This document shows, one piece after another, positions 20,161 through 28,214 of a stretch of DNA of 64,000 bases (position 1 is the first letter of the stretch; every line of letters begins with the position of its first letter). Location: NCBI GenBank assembly GCA_017474235.1, contig JAFVIB010000007.1, positions 35,253 to 99,252 of the forward strand. The letters are read 5' to 3'. The notes below the pieces were generated by a model that saw nothing but the letters and a program-made list of their open reading frames with translations, was not told where the DNA came from and did not search any database. The position numbers were made by a program, and so were the translations under genes. The DNA is from Alistipes sp. (lineage in GTDB: Bacteria; Bacteroidota; Bacteroidia; Bacteroidales; Rikenellaceae).

Positions 20161-20290
20161 AATTTGTCGTTAGAAGGGCGTAGATGCAACGCTCGGCAAA
20201 AAAATGCTGACGATGGATAGTACTAAAGCGTACAGCCATTGTCAGCATTTTTTGTTAGCGGAAACAGGTATGCCCTTATAACGACAAATT
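20161..20290. repeat. Long imperfect palindrome, divergent copy of the hairpin repeat
   Basis: Outer arms 20161-20182 and 20269-20290 are complementary at 20 of 22 bases. Inside, a strong hairpin (ATGCTGACGATGG with CCATTGTCAGCAT, flanked by A6-7 and T7) can terminate transcription from both sides. The core runs from CGCTCGGC (20190) to GTTAGCGG (20261), 72 bases, and resembles the two copies at 21038-21106 and 21159-21228 in both ends and spacing. The right arm includes the last codons of the transglycosylase gene. Confidence 0.7.
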
Positions 20291-20974
20291 ACAGTAGTTT
20301 GTATATCTATTTAATACCTTATTCGTATACGCCACAGTAATATGAGGCTCCTTAAATCGACCATATAGAACGGCTTCGTGGTTATAGAACTCCTCCTCGG
20401 AGAGGAGCAGCATATACTCACGGACGGCGGTCCAATCGTCTTTAGGTTCATCGTAATACTCTGCGAGGTTTCGCGCATCTGTAACTCTTGATGCTCCGCA
20501 ATTGTAGCTTGCAATAGTAAAGGCTGCACGGTCGTAATCAGAGATGGTTTTGGGGAGGCGTAGTTGCTTTTGCATCGACTTATAGAGTCGGCAGGCGACA
20601 TCTATATTTATTGCAGGGTCGAGCAACTCCTCTTCCATAACATCCCAATGCTTTGCGATGTGTGGCATAACCTGCATAAGCCCCACAGCACCACGCGGAG
20701 AGCGAGCCTGAGCATTAAATCGGGACTCGCAATAGGCTATGGCAGACATCAGTCGCCAATCTATATGGTGACGACGGCATACACGACGAAAAATATCATC
20801 ATAGGGCGAAATCTGATACTCTCCCTCTGCCAACAGAGCCTCAGGCTCCATATCGACAACATTAAAGCCCCGCCTTGTCAGAGGAACGACAGCGAGTATA
20901 AGTAGCACAACCGCCATCGCCACAAGGTGGTGATACTTTTTTAGAAAACTCTTTATTTTTTGGATATCTATCAT
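20276..20974 (-). CDS. Membrane-anchored lytic transglycosylase (SLT/MltF-like)
   Basis: Cleaves the MurNAc-GlcNAc bond of peptidoglycan with formation of a 1,6-anhydro end. The 232 residues contain one N-terminal membrane helix (about 17-33) and a lysozyme-like SLT domain: MSAIAYCESRFNAQA with the catalytic Glu83, GAVGLMQVMP (about 95-104) and AFTIASYNCG. The substrate-binding N-terminal domain of full MltF is absent. The gene stands alone between two groups of palindromic repeats, and its 3' end overlaps the palindrome at 20161-20290. Assignment is firm to family; the exact Mlt class is not certain. Confidence 0.9.
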   Translation of the reverse strand: MIDIQKIKSFLKKYHHLVAMAVVLLILAVVPLTRRGFNVVDMEPEALLAEGEYQISPYDDIFRRVCRRHHIDWRLMSAIAYCESRFNAQARSPRGAVGLMQVMPHIAKHWDVMEEELLDPAINIDVACRLYKSMQKQLRLPKTISDYDRAAFTIASYNCGASRVTDARNLAEYYDEPKDDWTAVREYMLLLSEEEFYNHEAVLYGRFKEPHITVAYTNKVLNRYTNYCNLSL

Positions 20975-21009
20975 TATTACTCTTTAAGGTTTTAGTCTCT
21001 ACCTCCTAC

Positions 21010-21255
21010 ATTTTGAATTTTAGGAGTGTTTTTACCTCGCTCGGCGTTTTTCGAGGCGATGAGCTGTACTTGCGGTACTGCCCATTGGCGAGAAAAAGGT
21101 TAGCGGCAGCAAAAACCTCACTTCTCCACAATTTTGAATTTTAGGTGTGTTTTTACCACGCTCGGCTCGATTGGAGCCGATGGGCTGTACTACTTGTACT
21201 GCCCATTGGTGACATATCGAGTTAGCGGCAGTAAAAACCTCATAAAATTCAAAAT
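21010..21255. repeat. Two tandem ~112-bp hairpin repeats
   Basis: Copy 1 is about 21010-21120 and copy 2 about 21131-21242. Each begins ATTTTGAATTTTAGG, continues GTGTTTTTACC.CGCTCGGC, holds an inner hairpin (in copy 2 ATGGGCTGTAC with GTACTGCCCAT) and ends GTTAGCGGCAG.AAAAACCTCA. The whole array is bracketed by ATTTTGAATTTT at the left and AAAATTCAAAAT at 21244-21255, which runs into the stop codon of the porin gene. Together with 20161-20290 this forms a small repeat family. No other gene is visible in 20975-21254. Confidence 0.75.
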
Positions 21256-23420
21256 TAATCGTAGAATGCCCACGAAATACCAAACTTAAACATTCCCGGA
21301 TTGAGCGGATAACGGGCGATTTGGAAAGCTTCGCCATTACCGAACAGACCCTTGTTAAGGTGCTGGTATTTGAGCAAGATTCTCATTCGCTTCCACTTTG
21401 CAGAGACGAAGGCATCTATATATGGGTAGTTGCCTATCTCGACCTCATTTTGGTTATAGAAGACTGAGAGTGCGGGGTTATAGCCCGGTGCATAGTAGCT
21501 GGTATTAAATCGACCATCAAGACCTATCTGCACGCGCAGCACATCACGCTTGACCCAAAATTCGTAGTAGTATGAGAGGAAGGCAGAGACCAACGGCACA
21601 GGCACGACAGTTCTATCGGAGGTCAGCTGCACAAGGACTCTGTGGTCGAGGTGCAGACCCTTGATATTAAAGTTTTTCTGTGCATAGATACTTGTCAGGC
21701 TGACAGTGCCATCGTGCTGTGCGGGACGACAATCTGCGCCGTAGTATATCTTATTGGTAACAACGCTCTGCCAAAAGCCCAACTCGATACCGTGGTCGGG
21801 TACGGTAAATGACACATTAAAACGGGTCTCATTCTCCTTACCGAAGTCGTTACTCCACATATAGTGGTTTGAGAGCCAATTATTCATCCAATAGCCCGGA
21901 GAGATAGCACTCTGCGAGAACTCGCCCGAGAGTGTAAACGGTTTACCCTTAATGAAGGCTGTAAATGCTGCGTGGGCTCGCAAATCGAAGTCTCCGCCAC
22001 GATAGCCCGACGGGTAGAGCTTAAACGATGCGCCCCAATCGACATATCGGCGGATTTTTCCATCTATGCCTGCATAAGCAAACCACGAACTCTTCTTGAC
22101 GCGCTCGAGCTTACCTGTAAGGTAGTCTTTAAGTGCAAACTGCGAGTAGGTGTGTAGGTCTAAACCCACACCACCGTCGATTGTTCCGACAACGCCATCT
22201 CGATTCCACGGCTGCGCCTGAACAAAGAGGCGGTTGGTGATAATACGCTCGCAGATAGAGTCACGGCTCTCATTAGGGTTGAGGAACCAATCTTTGTAGT
22301 AGGTATCGGTATGAGGCTTAAATGTTCCATCCTCATTACGCTCATAACGCTCGTCGGTATATGTCGAGAACTTATCTGTGTAGCGTTTGTTCCACGAGTT
22401 ATACTCAAACAGGTGTCCGATATATACAGCCGACAGCTCTGCCATCGAGAAGTCGCGCTCGGTCATTCGCTGGAGCGGGATACCGATAGACTGCTTGATA
22501 AAGAATGAGGAGTTGCGATAGAGGTTATTCGCCTCTGCACCCGCCAGACGCATAGGCACACCCGACGGCATCTCAAAGACGGTATCGGCAATAGCCCACT
22601 CGCCTACAACACCACCACTCTCCTGCTGGTCAATATGGTTATGCAGAAACGCAGCATGCACAGAGTATCGGCGACCTGTATGGGCAAAAGTACCTGCAAA
22701 GTTCTGATTTTTAATCCTTGAGCGGTCATACTTACCCCTTGAGCCTCGCGCCTTATAGTTGAGCGATACAGATGTCGAAGGGTTTATATTCTGAGATGTG
22801 GTAATCTCAAAGTGCTCCTCACGATAACGCTTCTGACCCGACTCCAAATATGTCATCCAAATATATGGATGCTTCATATTGTAGAACGGAGCATTCTCAA
22901 GGCTGTAAGCGTAGGTGTCATAAGGCTGTGCAAAGGTAAAATCGCGCGAAGTGGTACGCTCAAAGTAGTTTACCTCCTGCGAAGCCTGACCAAGACCACC
23001 GGTAGAGTTATTACCAAGACGCTTATGGTAGTGCGGATAGTCAAGACGCCACAGAGCGAGTGTGGTATCTATCGGCTCGACATTTACACGGTTTGTATTA
23101 CGGTCAATATGCCACTGGAAGTTTCTCAAAGCGCGAATAGAGTCAGAGAAGAAGTATGACTCCAGAGGTTTGCGAGGTCGTTTCTTCTTTTTTGTAGAGT
23201 CTGCCGGCTCTCCCTGCTGACCCTCCTCGCCCTCGCCCGTATCATAAGGGTTTGTGCCGTAGCCATTTTGCTGCTGCATACCGCCACCCAATGGATTTCC
23301 ACGCGAAGCATTCTGCTGACCACGCATCAACGCACTTGCATCAAGCTGTGCCGAGGCGTGACTACTCAGTAACGAGAAGGCAAACAGTAGCAGTATGAGT
23401 ATATAGTTTTTTCTATGCAT
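21255..23420 (-). CDS. Putative outer-membrane porin (Porin_10-like)
   Basis: A 721-residue exported protein with a signal peptide ending at SSHASAQ, a low-complexity Gln/Gly/Asn segment (about 30-65), a Lys/Arg-rich KKKKRPRKP stretch, then a long beta-barrel-like body with alternating aromatic strands and a C-terminal MFKFGISWAFYD. This layout fits the Bacteroidetes putative porin family (Pfam Porin_10), which I recognise from overall pattern rather than from a short motif. Its ATG overlaps the pssA stop codon as TAATG, so translation is probably coupled to pssA. The 3' end abuts the hairpin repeats. Transport function is inferred from the family. Confidence 0.75.
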   Translation of the reverse strand: MHRKNYILILLLFAFSLLSSHASAQLDASALMRGQQNASRGNPLGGGMQQQNGYGTNPYDTGEGEEGQQGEPADSTKKKKRPRKPLESYFFSDSIRALRNFQWHIDRNTNRVNVEPIDTTLALWRLDYPHYHKRLGNNSTGGLGQASQEVNYFERTTSRDFTFAQPYDTYAYSLENAPFYNMKHPYIWMTYLESGQKRYREEHFEITTSQNINPSTSVSLNYKARGSRGKYDRSRIKNQNFAGTFAHTGRRYSVHAAFLHNHIDQQESGGVVGEWAIADTVFEMPSGVPMRLAGAEANNLYRNSSFFIKQSIGIPLQRMTERDFSMAELSAVYIGHLFEYNSWNKRYTDKFSTYTDERYERNEDGTFKPHTDTYYKDWFLNPNESRDSICERIITNRLFVQAQPWNRDGVVGTIDGGVGLDLHTYSQFALKDYLTGKLERVKKSSWFAYAGIDGKIRRYVDWGASFKLYPSGYRGGDFDLRAHAAFTAFIKGKPFTLSGEFSQSAISPGYWMNNWLSNHYMWSNDFGKENETRFNVSFTVPDHGIELGFWQSVVTNKIYYGADCRPAQHDGTVSLTSIYAQKNFNIKGLHLDHRVLVQLTSDRTVVPVPLVSAFLSYYYEFWVKRDVLRVQIGLDGRFNTSYYAPGYNPALSVFYNQNEVEIGNYPYIDAFVSAKWKRMRILLKYQHLNKGLFGNGEAFQIARYPLNPGMFKFGISWAFYD

Positions 23421-24133
23421 TATCTCTTACAGAAGAGCCAACCTATGGTTGATATTACAACATATATAACGATAATTGTCGGTACAGAGTATATTCCGAG
23501 CGTCAAAAGTGCAACAAGCGCAAGTGCAAGGAATATATATTGGCTCTTATTTGCTGACCAAGAGAGGCTCTTGAGCTTGAACGAGAACATTCGGATAGGG
23601 CTGACAAGCAGTGCCGCCATAATGACCGAGATAAGTGCAATCCACTCAACCTCAACAACTTTACCCTCTGTAGCCACTGCCCAAACAAACGAAAGGCAGA
23701 AGATAGCATTTGCCGGAGTTGGCAGACCCGAGAAACTCTCGTGCTGAGTATCGTCAATATTAAACTTTGCAAGGCGCAGAGCCGAGAAGGCTGCCATAAT
23801 AAATGGCACAAATACAAGTGTTGTAACTACCCACGACGGCAGAGTGAAGAGCGTTGCGCCACTCTGAGCCGCAAAGGCATACATCGCCGCAGAGGGTGCA
23901 ACTCCGAAAGAGACCATATCTGCAAGGGAGTCGAGCTGAACGCCTATATCGGAATACTGCTTGAGCAGTCGAGCCGTAAAGCCATCGAAAAAATCGCATA
24001 CAGCCGATGCTACAACAAATGCAAATGCAAGTTTGAAATCCCCCAATACGAGTGAACTCAAAATAGAGCCACAACCACAGAGCAAGTTTGCCAATGTGAT
24101 AAAGTTGGGTATTGTAAATAACTTTATTTTCAT
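23420..24133 (-). CDS. pssA: CDP-diacylglycerol-serine O-phosphatidyltransferase
   Basis: Makes phosphatidylserine from CDP-diacylglycerol and serine at the inner membrane, the first step to phosphatidylethanolamine. The 237 residues have about seven hydrophobic segments and the CDP-alcohol phosphotransferase signature D50-G-x2-A-R-x8-G-x3-D68-x3-D72 (DGFTARLLKQYSDIGVQL then DSLAD). The start is ATG (MKIKLFT). A -7 box on the minus strand (TAACTTTG) lies at 24155-24162, so the leader is short. It overlaps the porin gene downstream by one base. Confidence 0.95.
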   Translation of the reverse strand: MKIKLFTIPNFITLANLLCGCGSILSSLVLGDFKLAFAFVVASAVCDFFDGFTARLLKQYSDIGVQLDSLADMVSFGVAPSAAMYAFAAQSGATLFTLPSWVVTTLVFVPFIMAAFSALRLAKFNIDDTQHESFSGLPTPANAIFCLSFVWAVATEGKVVEVEWIALISVIMAALLVSPIRMFSFKLKSLSWSANKSQYIFLALALVALLTLGIYSVPTIIVIYVVISTIGWLFCKR

Positions 24134-24154
24134 TTTTAAGTGCTTTTAACCCGA

Positions 24155-24181
24155 CAAAGTTACAAAATATTTTTATCTTTG
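24155..24181. promoter_or_regulatory. Overlapping divergent -7 boxes for pssA and manC
   Basis: On the minus strand TAACTTTG occupies 24162-24155 (pssA). On the plus strand TATCTTTG occupies 24174-24181 (manC). The two are only 11 bases apart, so the two directions may compete for polymerase. The manC box ends exactly 4 bases before ATG 24186. Confidence 0.6.
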
Positions 24182-24185
24182 TACA

Positions 24186-25289
24186 ATGAAGTTCAAAAAC
24201 GATAAATTTATGTCTGCAAAAAGAGAGATTTTTTGTGTAATTATGGCAGGTGGAGTGGGTACTCGCTTCTGGCCCAAGAGCCGTAAAAGTATGCCAAAAC
24301 AGTTTTTGGATATACTCGGCACGGGCAAGTCGTTTATCCGAATGACTTTCGAGCGTTTTGCCACCCGAATACCGGCACAAAATTTTATTGTCGTTACAAA
24401 CCAAAGCTACAAATCTCTTGTGCTTGAGCATCTGCCTGAGCTTGATGAGAGTCAGATTCTCTGCGAGCCGATAGGTCGCAATACTGCTCCGTGTATCAGT
24501 TATGCCGCACATTTTCTCAACAGCAAATCTTCTGACTCGCTTATGGTTGTAACGCCGTCTGACCACTATGTAGCTGACCAAGAGCGATTTATCGAGACTT
24601 TAGACAACTGCACCGCTTTTGCCGATGCAAACGATGTATTGATGACTATAGGTATTAATCCTACACGCCCTGAGACCGGCTACGGATATATTCAGCGCAG
24701 CTCTGCCGCGGCACTCTCGCCTGTAAAGTGTTTTACAGAGAAGCCTAACCTTGAGGTTGCGCAGGCATTTATCCGCAGCGGCGAGTTTCTGTGGAACTCA
24801 GGCATATTTATATGGAAAACCAGCTCGATACTCGCTGCCATAGAGCGTTATCTGCCTGATATGCACTCACTCTTTGTCTCGGCAGCCGACAAGTTTGGCA
24901 CAGCAGCAGAGGCTGAGGCTATTGCAGATATATTCTCGCAGTGTCGCGCAATATCTATCGACTACGGAGTGATGGAGCGTGCCGATAATGTCTATGTACA
25001 CAGTGGCGACTTCGGTTGGAGCGACATCGGCACTTGGGGCTCTCTATACCAGCACTCGCGCAAAGACAAGTATGCCAATGTCAAGCCGGCGGAGGGTTGT
25101 TATACATACGATACCCGCAACACAATCATCTCACTACCAAAAGATAAAGTGGCGATAATCAGCGGATTAAGAGATTATATTGTAGTCGATACAGACGATG
25201 TACTGATGATATGTCCTCGCTCGGAGGAGCAAAATCTCAAGAAGTATATCGACGATATAAAGTTTAATCAGGGGGATAAGTTTTCGTAA
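24186..25289 (+). CDS. manC: Mannose-1-phosphate guanylyltransferase
   Basis: Forms GDP-mannose from mannose-1-phosphate and GTP in the cytoplasm, supplying mannose and fucose residues for surface glycans. The 367 residues carry the nucleotidyltransferase signature AGGVGTRFWPKSRKSMPKQF (about 21-40), then EPIGRNTAPC, TPSDHYV, FTEKPN and GDFGWSDIGTW, all typical of the single-domain enzyme; the isomerase domain of bifunctional forms is absent. Two starts are possible: ATG 24186, 4 bases after the -7 box, and ATG 24210 (MSAKREIF). The first would need a leaderless mRNA; the second fits a normal short leader. The stop overlaps murF as TAATG. Confidence 0.93.
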   Translation: MKFKNDKFMSAKREIFCVIMAGGVGTRFWPKSRKSMPKQFLDILGTGKSFIRMTFERFATRIPAQNFIVVTNQSYKSLVLEHLPELDESQILCEPIGRNTAPCISYAAHFLNSKSSDSLMVVTPSDHYVADQERFIETLDNCTAFADANDVLMTIGINPTRPETGYGYIQRSSAAALSPVKCFTEKPNLEVAQAFIRSGEFLWNSGIFIWKTSSILAAIERYLPDMHSLFVSAADKFGTAAEAEAIADIFSQCRAISIDYGVMERADNVYVHSGDFGWSDIGTWGSLYQHSRKDKYANVKPAEGCYTYDTRNTIISLPKDKVAIISGLRDYIVVDTDDVLMICPRSEEQNLKKYIDDIKFNQGDKFS

Positions 25290-26539
25290 TGAATACCAAT
25301 CAATTATACGACCTTTTCTGCAAGTCCAAAGGTGTTACTACAGACTCTCGCAAAGTTAGCGAGGGGCAGATTTTCTTTGCACTGCACGGAGAGAATTTTG
25401 ACGGCAATTTATTTGCTGTTCAGGCTCTTAAGGATGGTGCAGAGTATGCTGTGGTAGATTGTGAGGCTGTTGTAAAGGAGAATAGCGAGTTTTCAGAGCG
25501 TCTGATTCTTGTCGATGATACACTCTCGGCATTACAACGCCTTGCTGCCCATCATCGTGAGCAGTTGGCAATCCCTATTTTAGGTATTGTGGGCAGTAAC
25601 GGCAAGACAACGACAAAAGAGCTTGTAAGCCGTGTATTGGCAAAAAAATATGCAGTCTATGCAACCCGCGGTAATCTGAACAACCATATCGGAGTACCTC
25701 TGACGCTGCTTGCAATGGATAGCAGTACCGAGTTTGGAGTTGTCGAGATGGGCGCAAGTTCTCAGAGAGAGATTGAGCTACTCTGCTCTATCAGCAAACC
25801 CAACTACGGCATTATAACCAACATCGGCAATGCCCATCTTGAGGGTTTTGGTGGCAAGGAGGGTATCCGCAAAGGCAAGGGCGAGTTGTTCGACTTTTTG
25901 GCTGCTAACGGAGGTCGTGCCATTGTGCCGACAGAGGATAGAGTGCTTGTAGAGATGGCAAAAGAGCGAACAGGTATGGCAGTCGAGTACTATTCTCGCG
26001 CCATTGCCGAGGGCTATAAGAGCCAACTTTCGGGCGATTATAACCGATTCAATATCGCAGCCGCCGTTGCTGTTGCAACACTATTCGGCATCTCTTCAGA
26101 ACAGGCTGCCGAGGCGATAGAGGGCTATACACCCGATAATAACCGCTCGCAGGAGGTTGTAACTCCGCACAACAACACTCTGATTATAGATTGCTACAAC
26201 GCCAACCCGTCAAGTATGGAGGTGGCTATCGAGAATATCGCCTCAAGAGTCGGGAAAAACAAGCTCCTCATTCTCGGAGATATGCTTGAGCTTGGTCAGT
26301 GGAGCTTTGACGAACATTGTCGCATACTGCACCTTGCAGCGCATGTTGAGAATGCAGAGTTACTGCTCGTCGGCGCGGAGTTTTTAAGGGCTGCCCACGC
26401 ATTAGGCATAGATGCTACTTGTTGCACTGACAGCGCCGAGGCGGCAAATTGGGTAGCACAGAGCAAGATTAGCGATACCGTTATTCTGCTCAAGGGTTCG
26501 CGAGGTATTAAATTAGAGAGACTTATCGGTGTACTATGA
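25289..26539 (+). CDS. murF: UDP-N-acetylmuramoyl-tripeptide-D-alanyl-D-alanine ligase
   Basis: Adds D-Ala-D-Ala to the UDP-MurNAc-tripeptide in the last cytoplasmic step of peptidoglycan precursor synthesis. The 416 residues include the N-terminal Mur ligase domain (TDSRKVSEGQIFFALHGENF), the ATP loop GSNGKTTTKE (about 102-111), NLNNHIGVPLTLL and EMGASSQREI, the central domain and the C-terminal domain (DCYNANPSSMEVAI, then LGDMLELG). It is slightly short for MurF but complete. It starts within the manC stop and its own stop overlaps the next ATG as ATGA, so three genes are translationally linked. Confidence 0.95.
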   Translation: MNTNQLYDLFCKSKGVTTDSRKVSEGQIFFALHGENFDGNLFAVQALKDGAEYAVVDCEAVVKENSEFSERLILVDDTLSALQRLAAHHREQLAIPILGIVGSNGKTTTKELVSRVLAKKYAVYATRGNLNNHIGVPLTLLAMDSSTEFGVVEMGASSQREIELLCSISKPNYGIITNIGNAHLEGFGGKEGIRKGKGELFDFLAANGGRAIVPTEDRVLVEMAKERTGMAVEYYSRAIAEGYKSQLSGDYNRFNIAAAVAVATLFGISSEQAAEAIEGYTPDNNRSQEVVTPHNNTLIIDCYNANPSSMEVAIENIASRVGKNKLLILGDMLELGQWSFDEHCRILHLAAHVENAELLLVGAEFLRAAHALGIDATCCTDSAEAANWVAQSKISDTVILLKGSRGIKLERLIGVL

Positions 26540-28212
26540 AACGACTATTAACCATATTCTATCTGCTCTTTGCCCTTACCGCGTCAGCAAAGAGTCAGCC
26601 TGATTGGCTCAAAAATGCAGTTATATACCACATCTATCCATCGACCTACATGGACTCCGATGGTAACGGCATTGGCGACCTAAAGGGTATAACCTCGCGC
26701 CTGGACTATATCCGAGAGTGCGGATTTAACTGTATATGGATGTCCCCTTGCTTCGCAAGTGCTTGGGAGGATGGCGGTTACGACATTATAGACTACTACA
26801 AAGTAGATCCCCGTTTCGGTACAAATGACGACCTGAAGACCCTTATAGATACAGCACACAGCAAAGGTATTAAGGTGCTGCTTGACCTTGTTGCAGGTCA
26901 TACATCAAACAAGCACCCGTGGTTTAAAGAGTCGAGTAAGGCGGAGAGAAATCAATACTCCGACTACTACATCTGGACCGTAGGCAAGAACTATAAGAAG
27001 CCAGGTCCAAAGTTTGTCAATAACAACTACCCACGAGACGGCTACTATATCAAAAACTTCTTCGAGTGTCAGCCAGCGCTGAACTACGGATACTACAACC
27101 CCAAGCCAAACCACCACTGGGAGCAGGGCTACGACGCCCCAGGTCCTACGGCTGTGCGCGCGGAGCTGAAGAATATTATCGCCTATTGGTGCGATATGGG
27201 AGCTGATGGTTTCCGTGTAGATATGGCGCAGTCACTTGTCAAGAGCGACAATAAAAACCGCGATGGCGTGCGTCGCCTGTGGAACGAGATTTTTGAGTGG
27301 TACAACAGCGCATATCCAAACAATATCATGCTCTCGGAGTGGTCTGACCCTGAGCAGTCACTCTCGGCAGGCTTTAATATCGACCTGCTGATACACAACG
27401 GCATAGGTGGTAAGGTCTATCGTCCGCTCGTCTGTGAGACTACAGACAAGATGGTACCGACAGTCTGCTACTTCAACCGCAAGGGCGAGGGTCAGGTGCG
27501 AGCAGCTATGGAGCAGTACACAGAAATTTATAACACCTACCGCCGCATAGGTGGCTACGCCTCTATGCCGACAAACAGCCACGATATTTGGCGTCTGTCG
27601 CGCATGAACCGCACAACTGCCGAGGAGCAGAAGGTGGCTATAACCCTCTTCCTTACCCTACCTACACCGCCAATTGTATATTATGGCGAGGAGATTGGTA
27701 TGCGCAACCTTGAGTACGCGCCAGCCAAGGAGGGTAGCGTCTCTTCACGCAACCGCTCGGTCTGTCGTACCCCTATGCAGTGGAGCACTAATAAAAATGC
27801 GGGCTTCTCTACTGCCGACCCAGCAAAGCTGTACCTGCCAGTGGATAATGCTCCAACATTCCCTAATGTCGCAGAGCAACTTACCGACTCCAATTCTGTG
27901 CTGAACTATGTCAAAGCGCTTCTTGCCCTGCGTAAAGCCACCCCAGCTCTTGGAGTAGAGGGCGAGTGGAAATATGTTGGCGATATGGACAACCCCTACC
28001 CTATGATTTACGCCCGCACCCTTGGAGATGAGAAGTATGTGGTTGTCTTCAACCCTGCCGACCGCACCGTCACAGGCTCAATCCCTGCTATGGGCAAACG
28101 AGCGGAGTGGGTATTCGGCAATAACCGTTCACTTGCAAAGTGCAAGAGCAGCAAGGAGTTACACTCCTTTACAATGAAACCTATTAGTGTGGCAATATAT
28201 AAAATCAAATAG
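26536..28212 (+). CDS. Secreted GH13 alpha-glucosidase-type hydrolase
   Basis: Glycoside hydrolase family 13 enzyme of 558 residues with a signal peptide ending near TASAKSQ, so it acts in the periplasm or on the cell surface. The four conserved regions are present: DLVAGHTSNKHPWF (Asp117, His122; the usual N before H is G), GFRVDM with nucleophile Asp229, LSEWSD with acid/base Glu268, and NSHD with Asp350. GNGIGDLKGI near 44-53 and the small C-terminal beta domain (about 460-558) recall oligo-1,6-glucosidase and alpha-glucosidase subfamilies. It likely splits short alpha-glucosides. It overlaps murF by four bases; the metabolic link with murF is unclear. Confidence 0.9.
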   Translation: MKRLLTIFYLLFALTASAKSQPDWLKNAVIYHIYPSTYMDSDGNGIGDLKGITSRLDYIRECGFNCIWMSPCFASAWEDGGYDIIDYYKVDPRFGTNDDLKTLIDTAHSKGIKVLLDLVAGHTSNKHPWFKESSKAERNQYSDYYIWTVGKNYKKPGPKFVNNNYPRDGYYIKNFFECQPALNYGYYNPKPNHHWEQGYDAPGPTAVRAELKNIIAYWCDMGADGFRVDMAQSLVKSDNKNRDGVRRLWNEIFEWYNSAYPNNIMLSEWSDPEQSLSAGFNIDLLIHNGIGGKVYRPLVCETTDKMVPTVCYFNRKGEGQVRAAMEQYTEIYNTYRRIGGYASMPTNSHDIWRLSRMNRTTAEEQKVAITLFLTLPTPPIVYYGEEIGMRNLEYAPAKEGSVSSRNRSVCRTPMQWSTNKNAGFSTADPAKLYLPVDNAPTFPNVAEQLTDSNSVLNYVKALLALRKATPALGVEGEWKYVGDMDNPYPMIYARTLGDEKYVVVFNPADRTVTGSIPAMGKRAEWVFGNNRSLAKCKSSKELHSFTMKPISVAIYKIK

Positions 28213-28214
28213 TT

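Noticed and set aside
21010-21255. Tandem repeats as a CRISPR array
   Set aside because: Only two units of about 112 bases with internal symmetry, no short repeat-spacer rhythm and no cas genes.
23760-24581. 273-codon open frame on the minus strand across pssA and manC
   Set aside because: It runs antisense to manC and out of frame with pssA, has no recognisable domain, and is Cys/Arg-rich as expected of a shadow frame.
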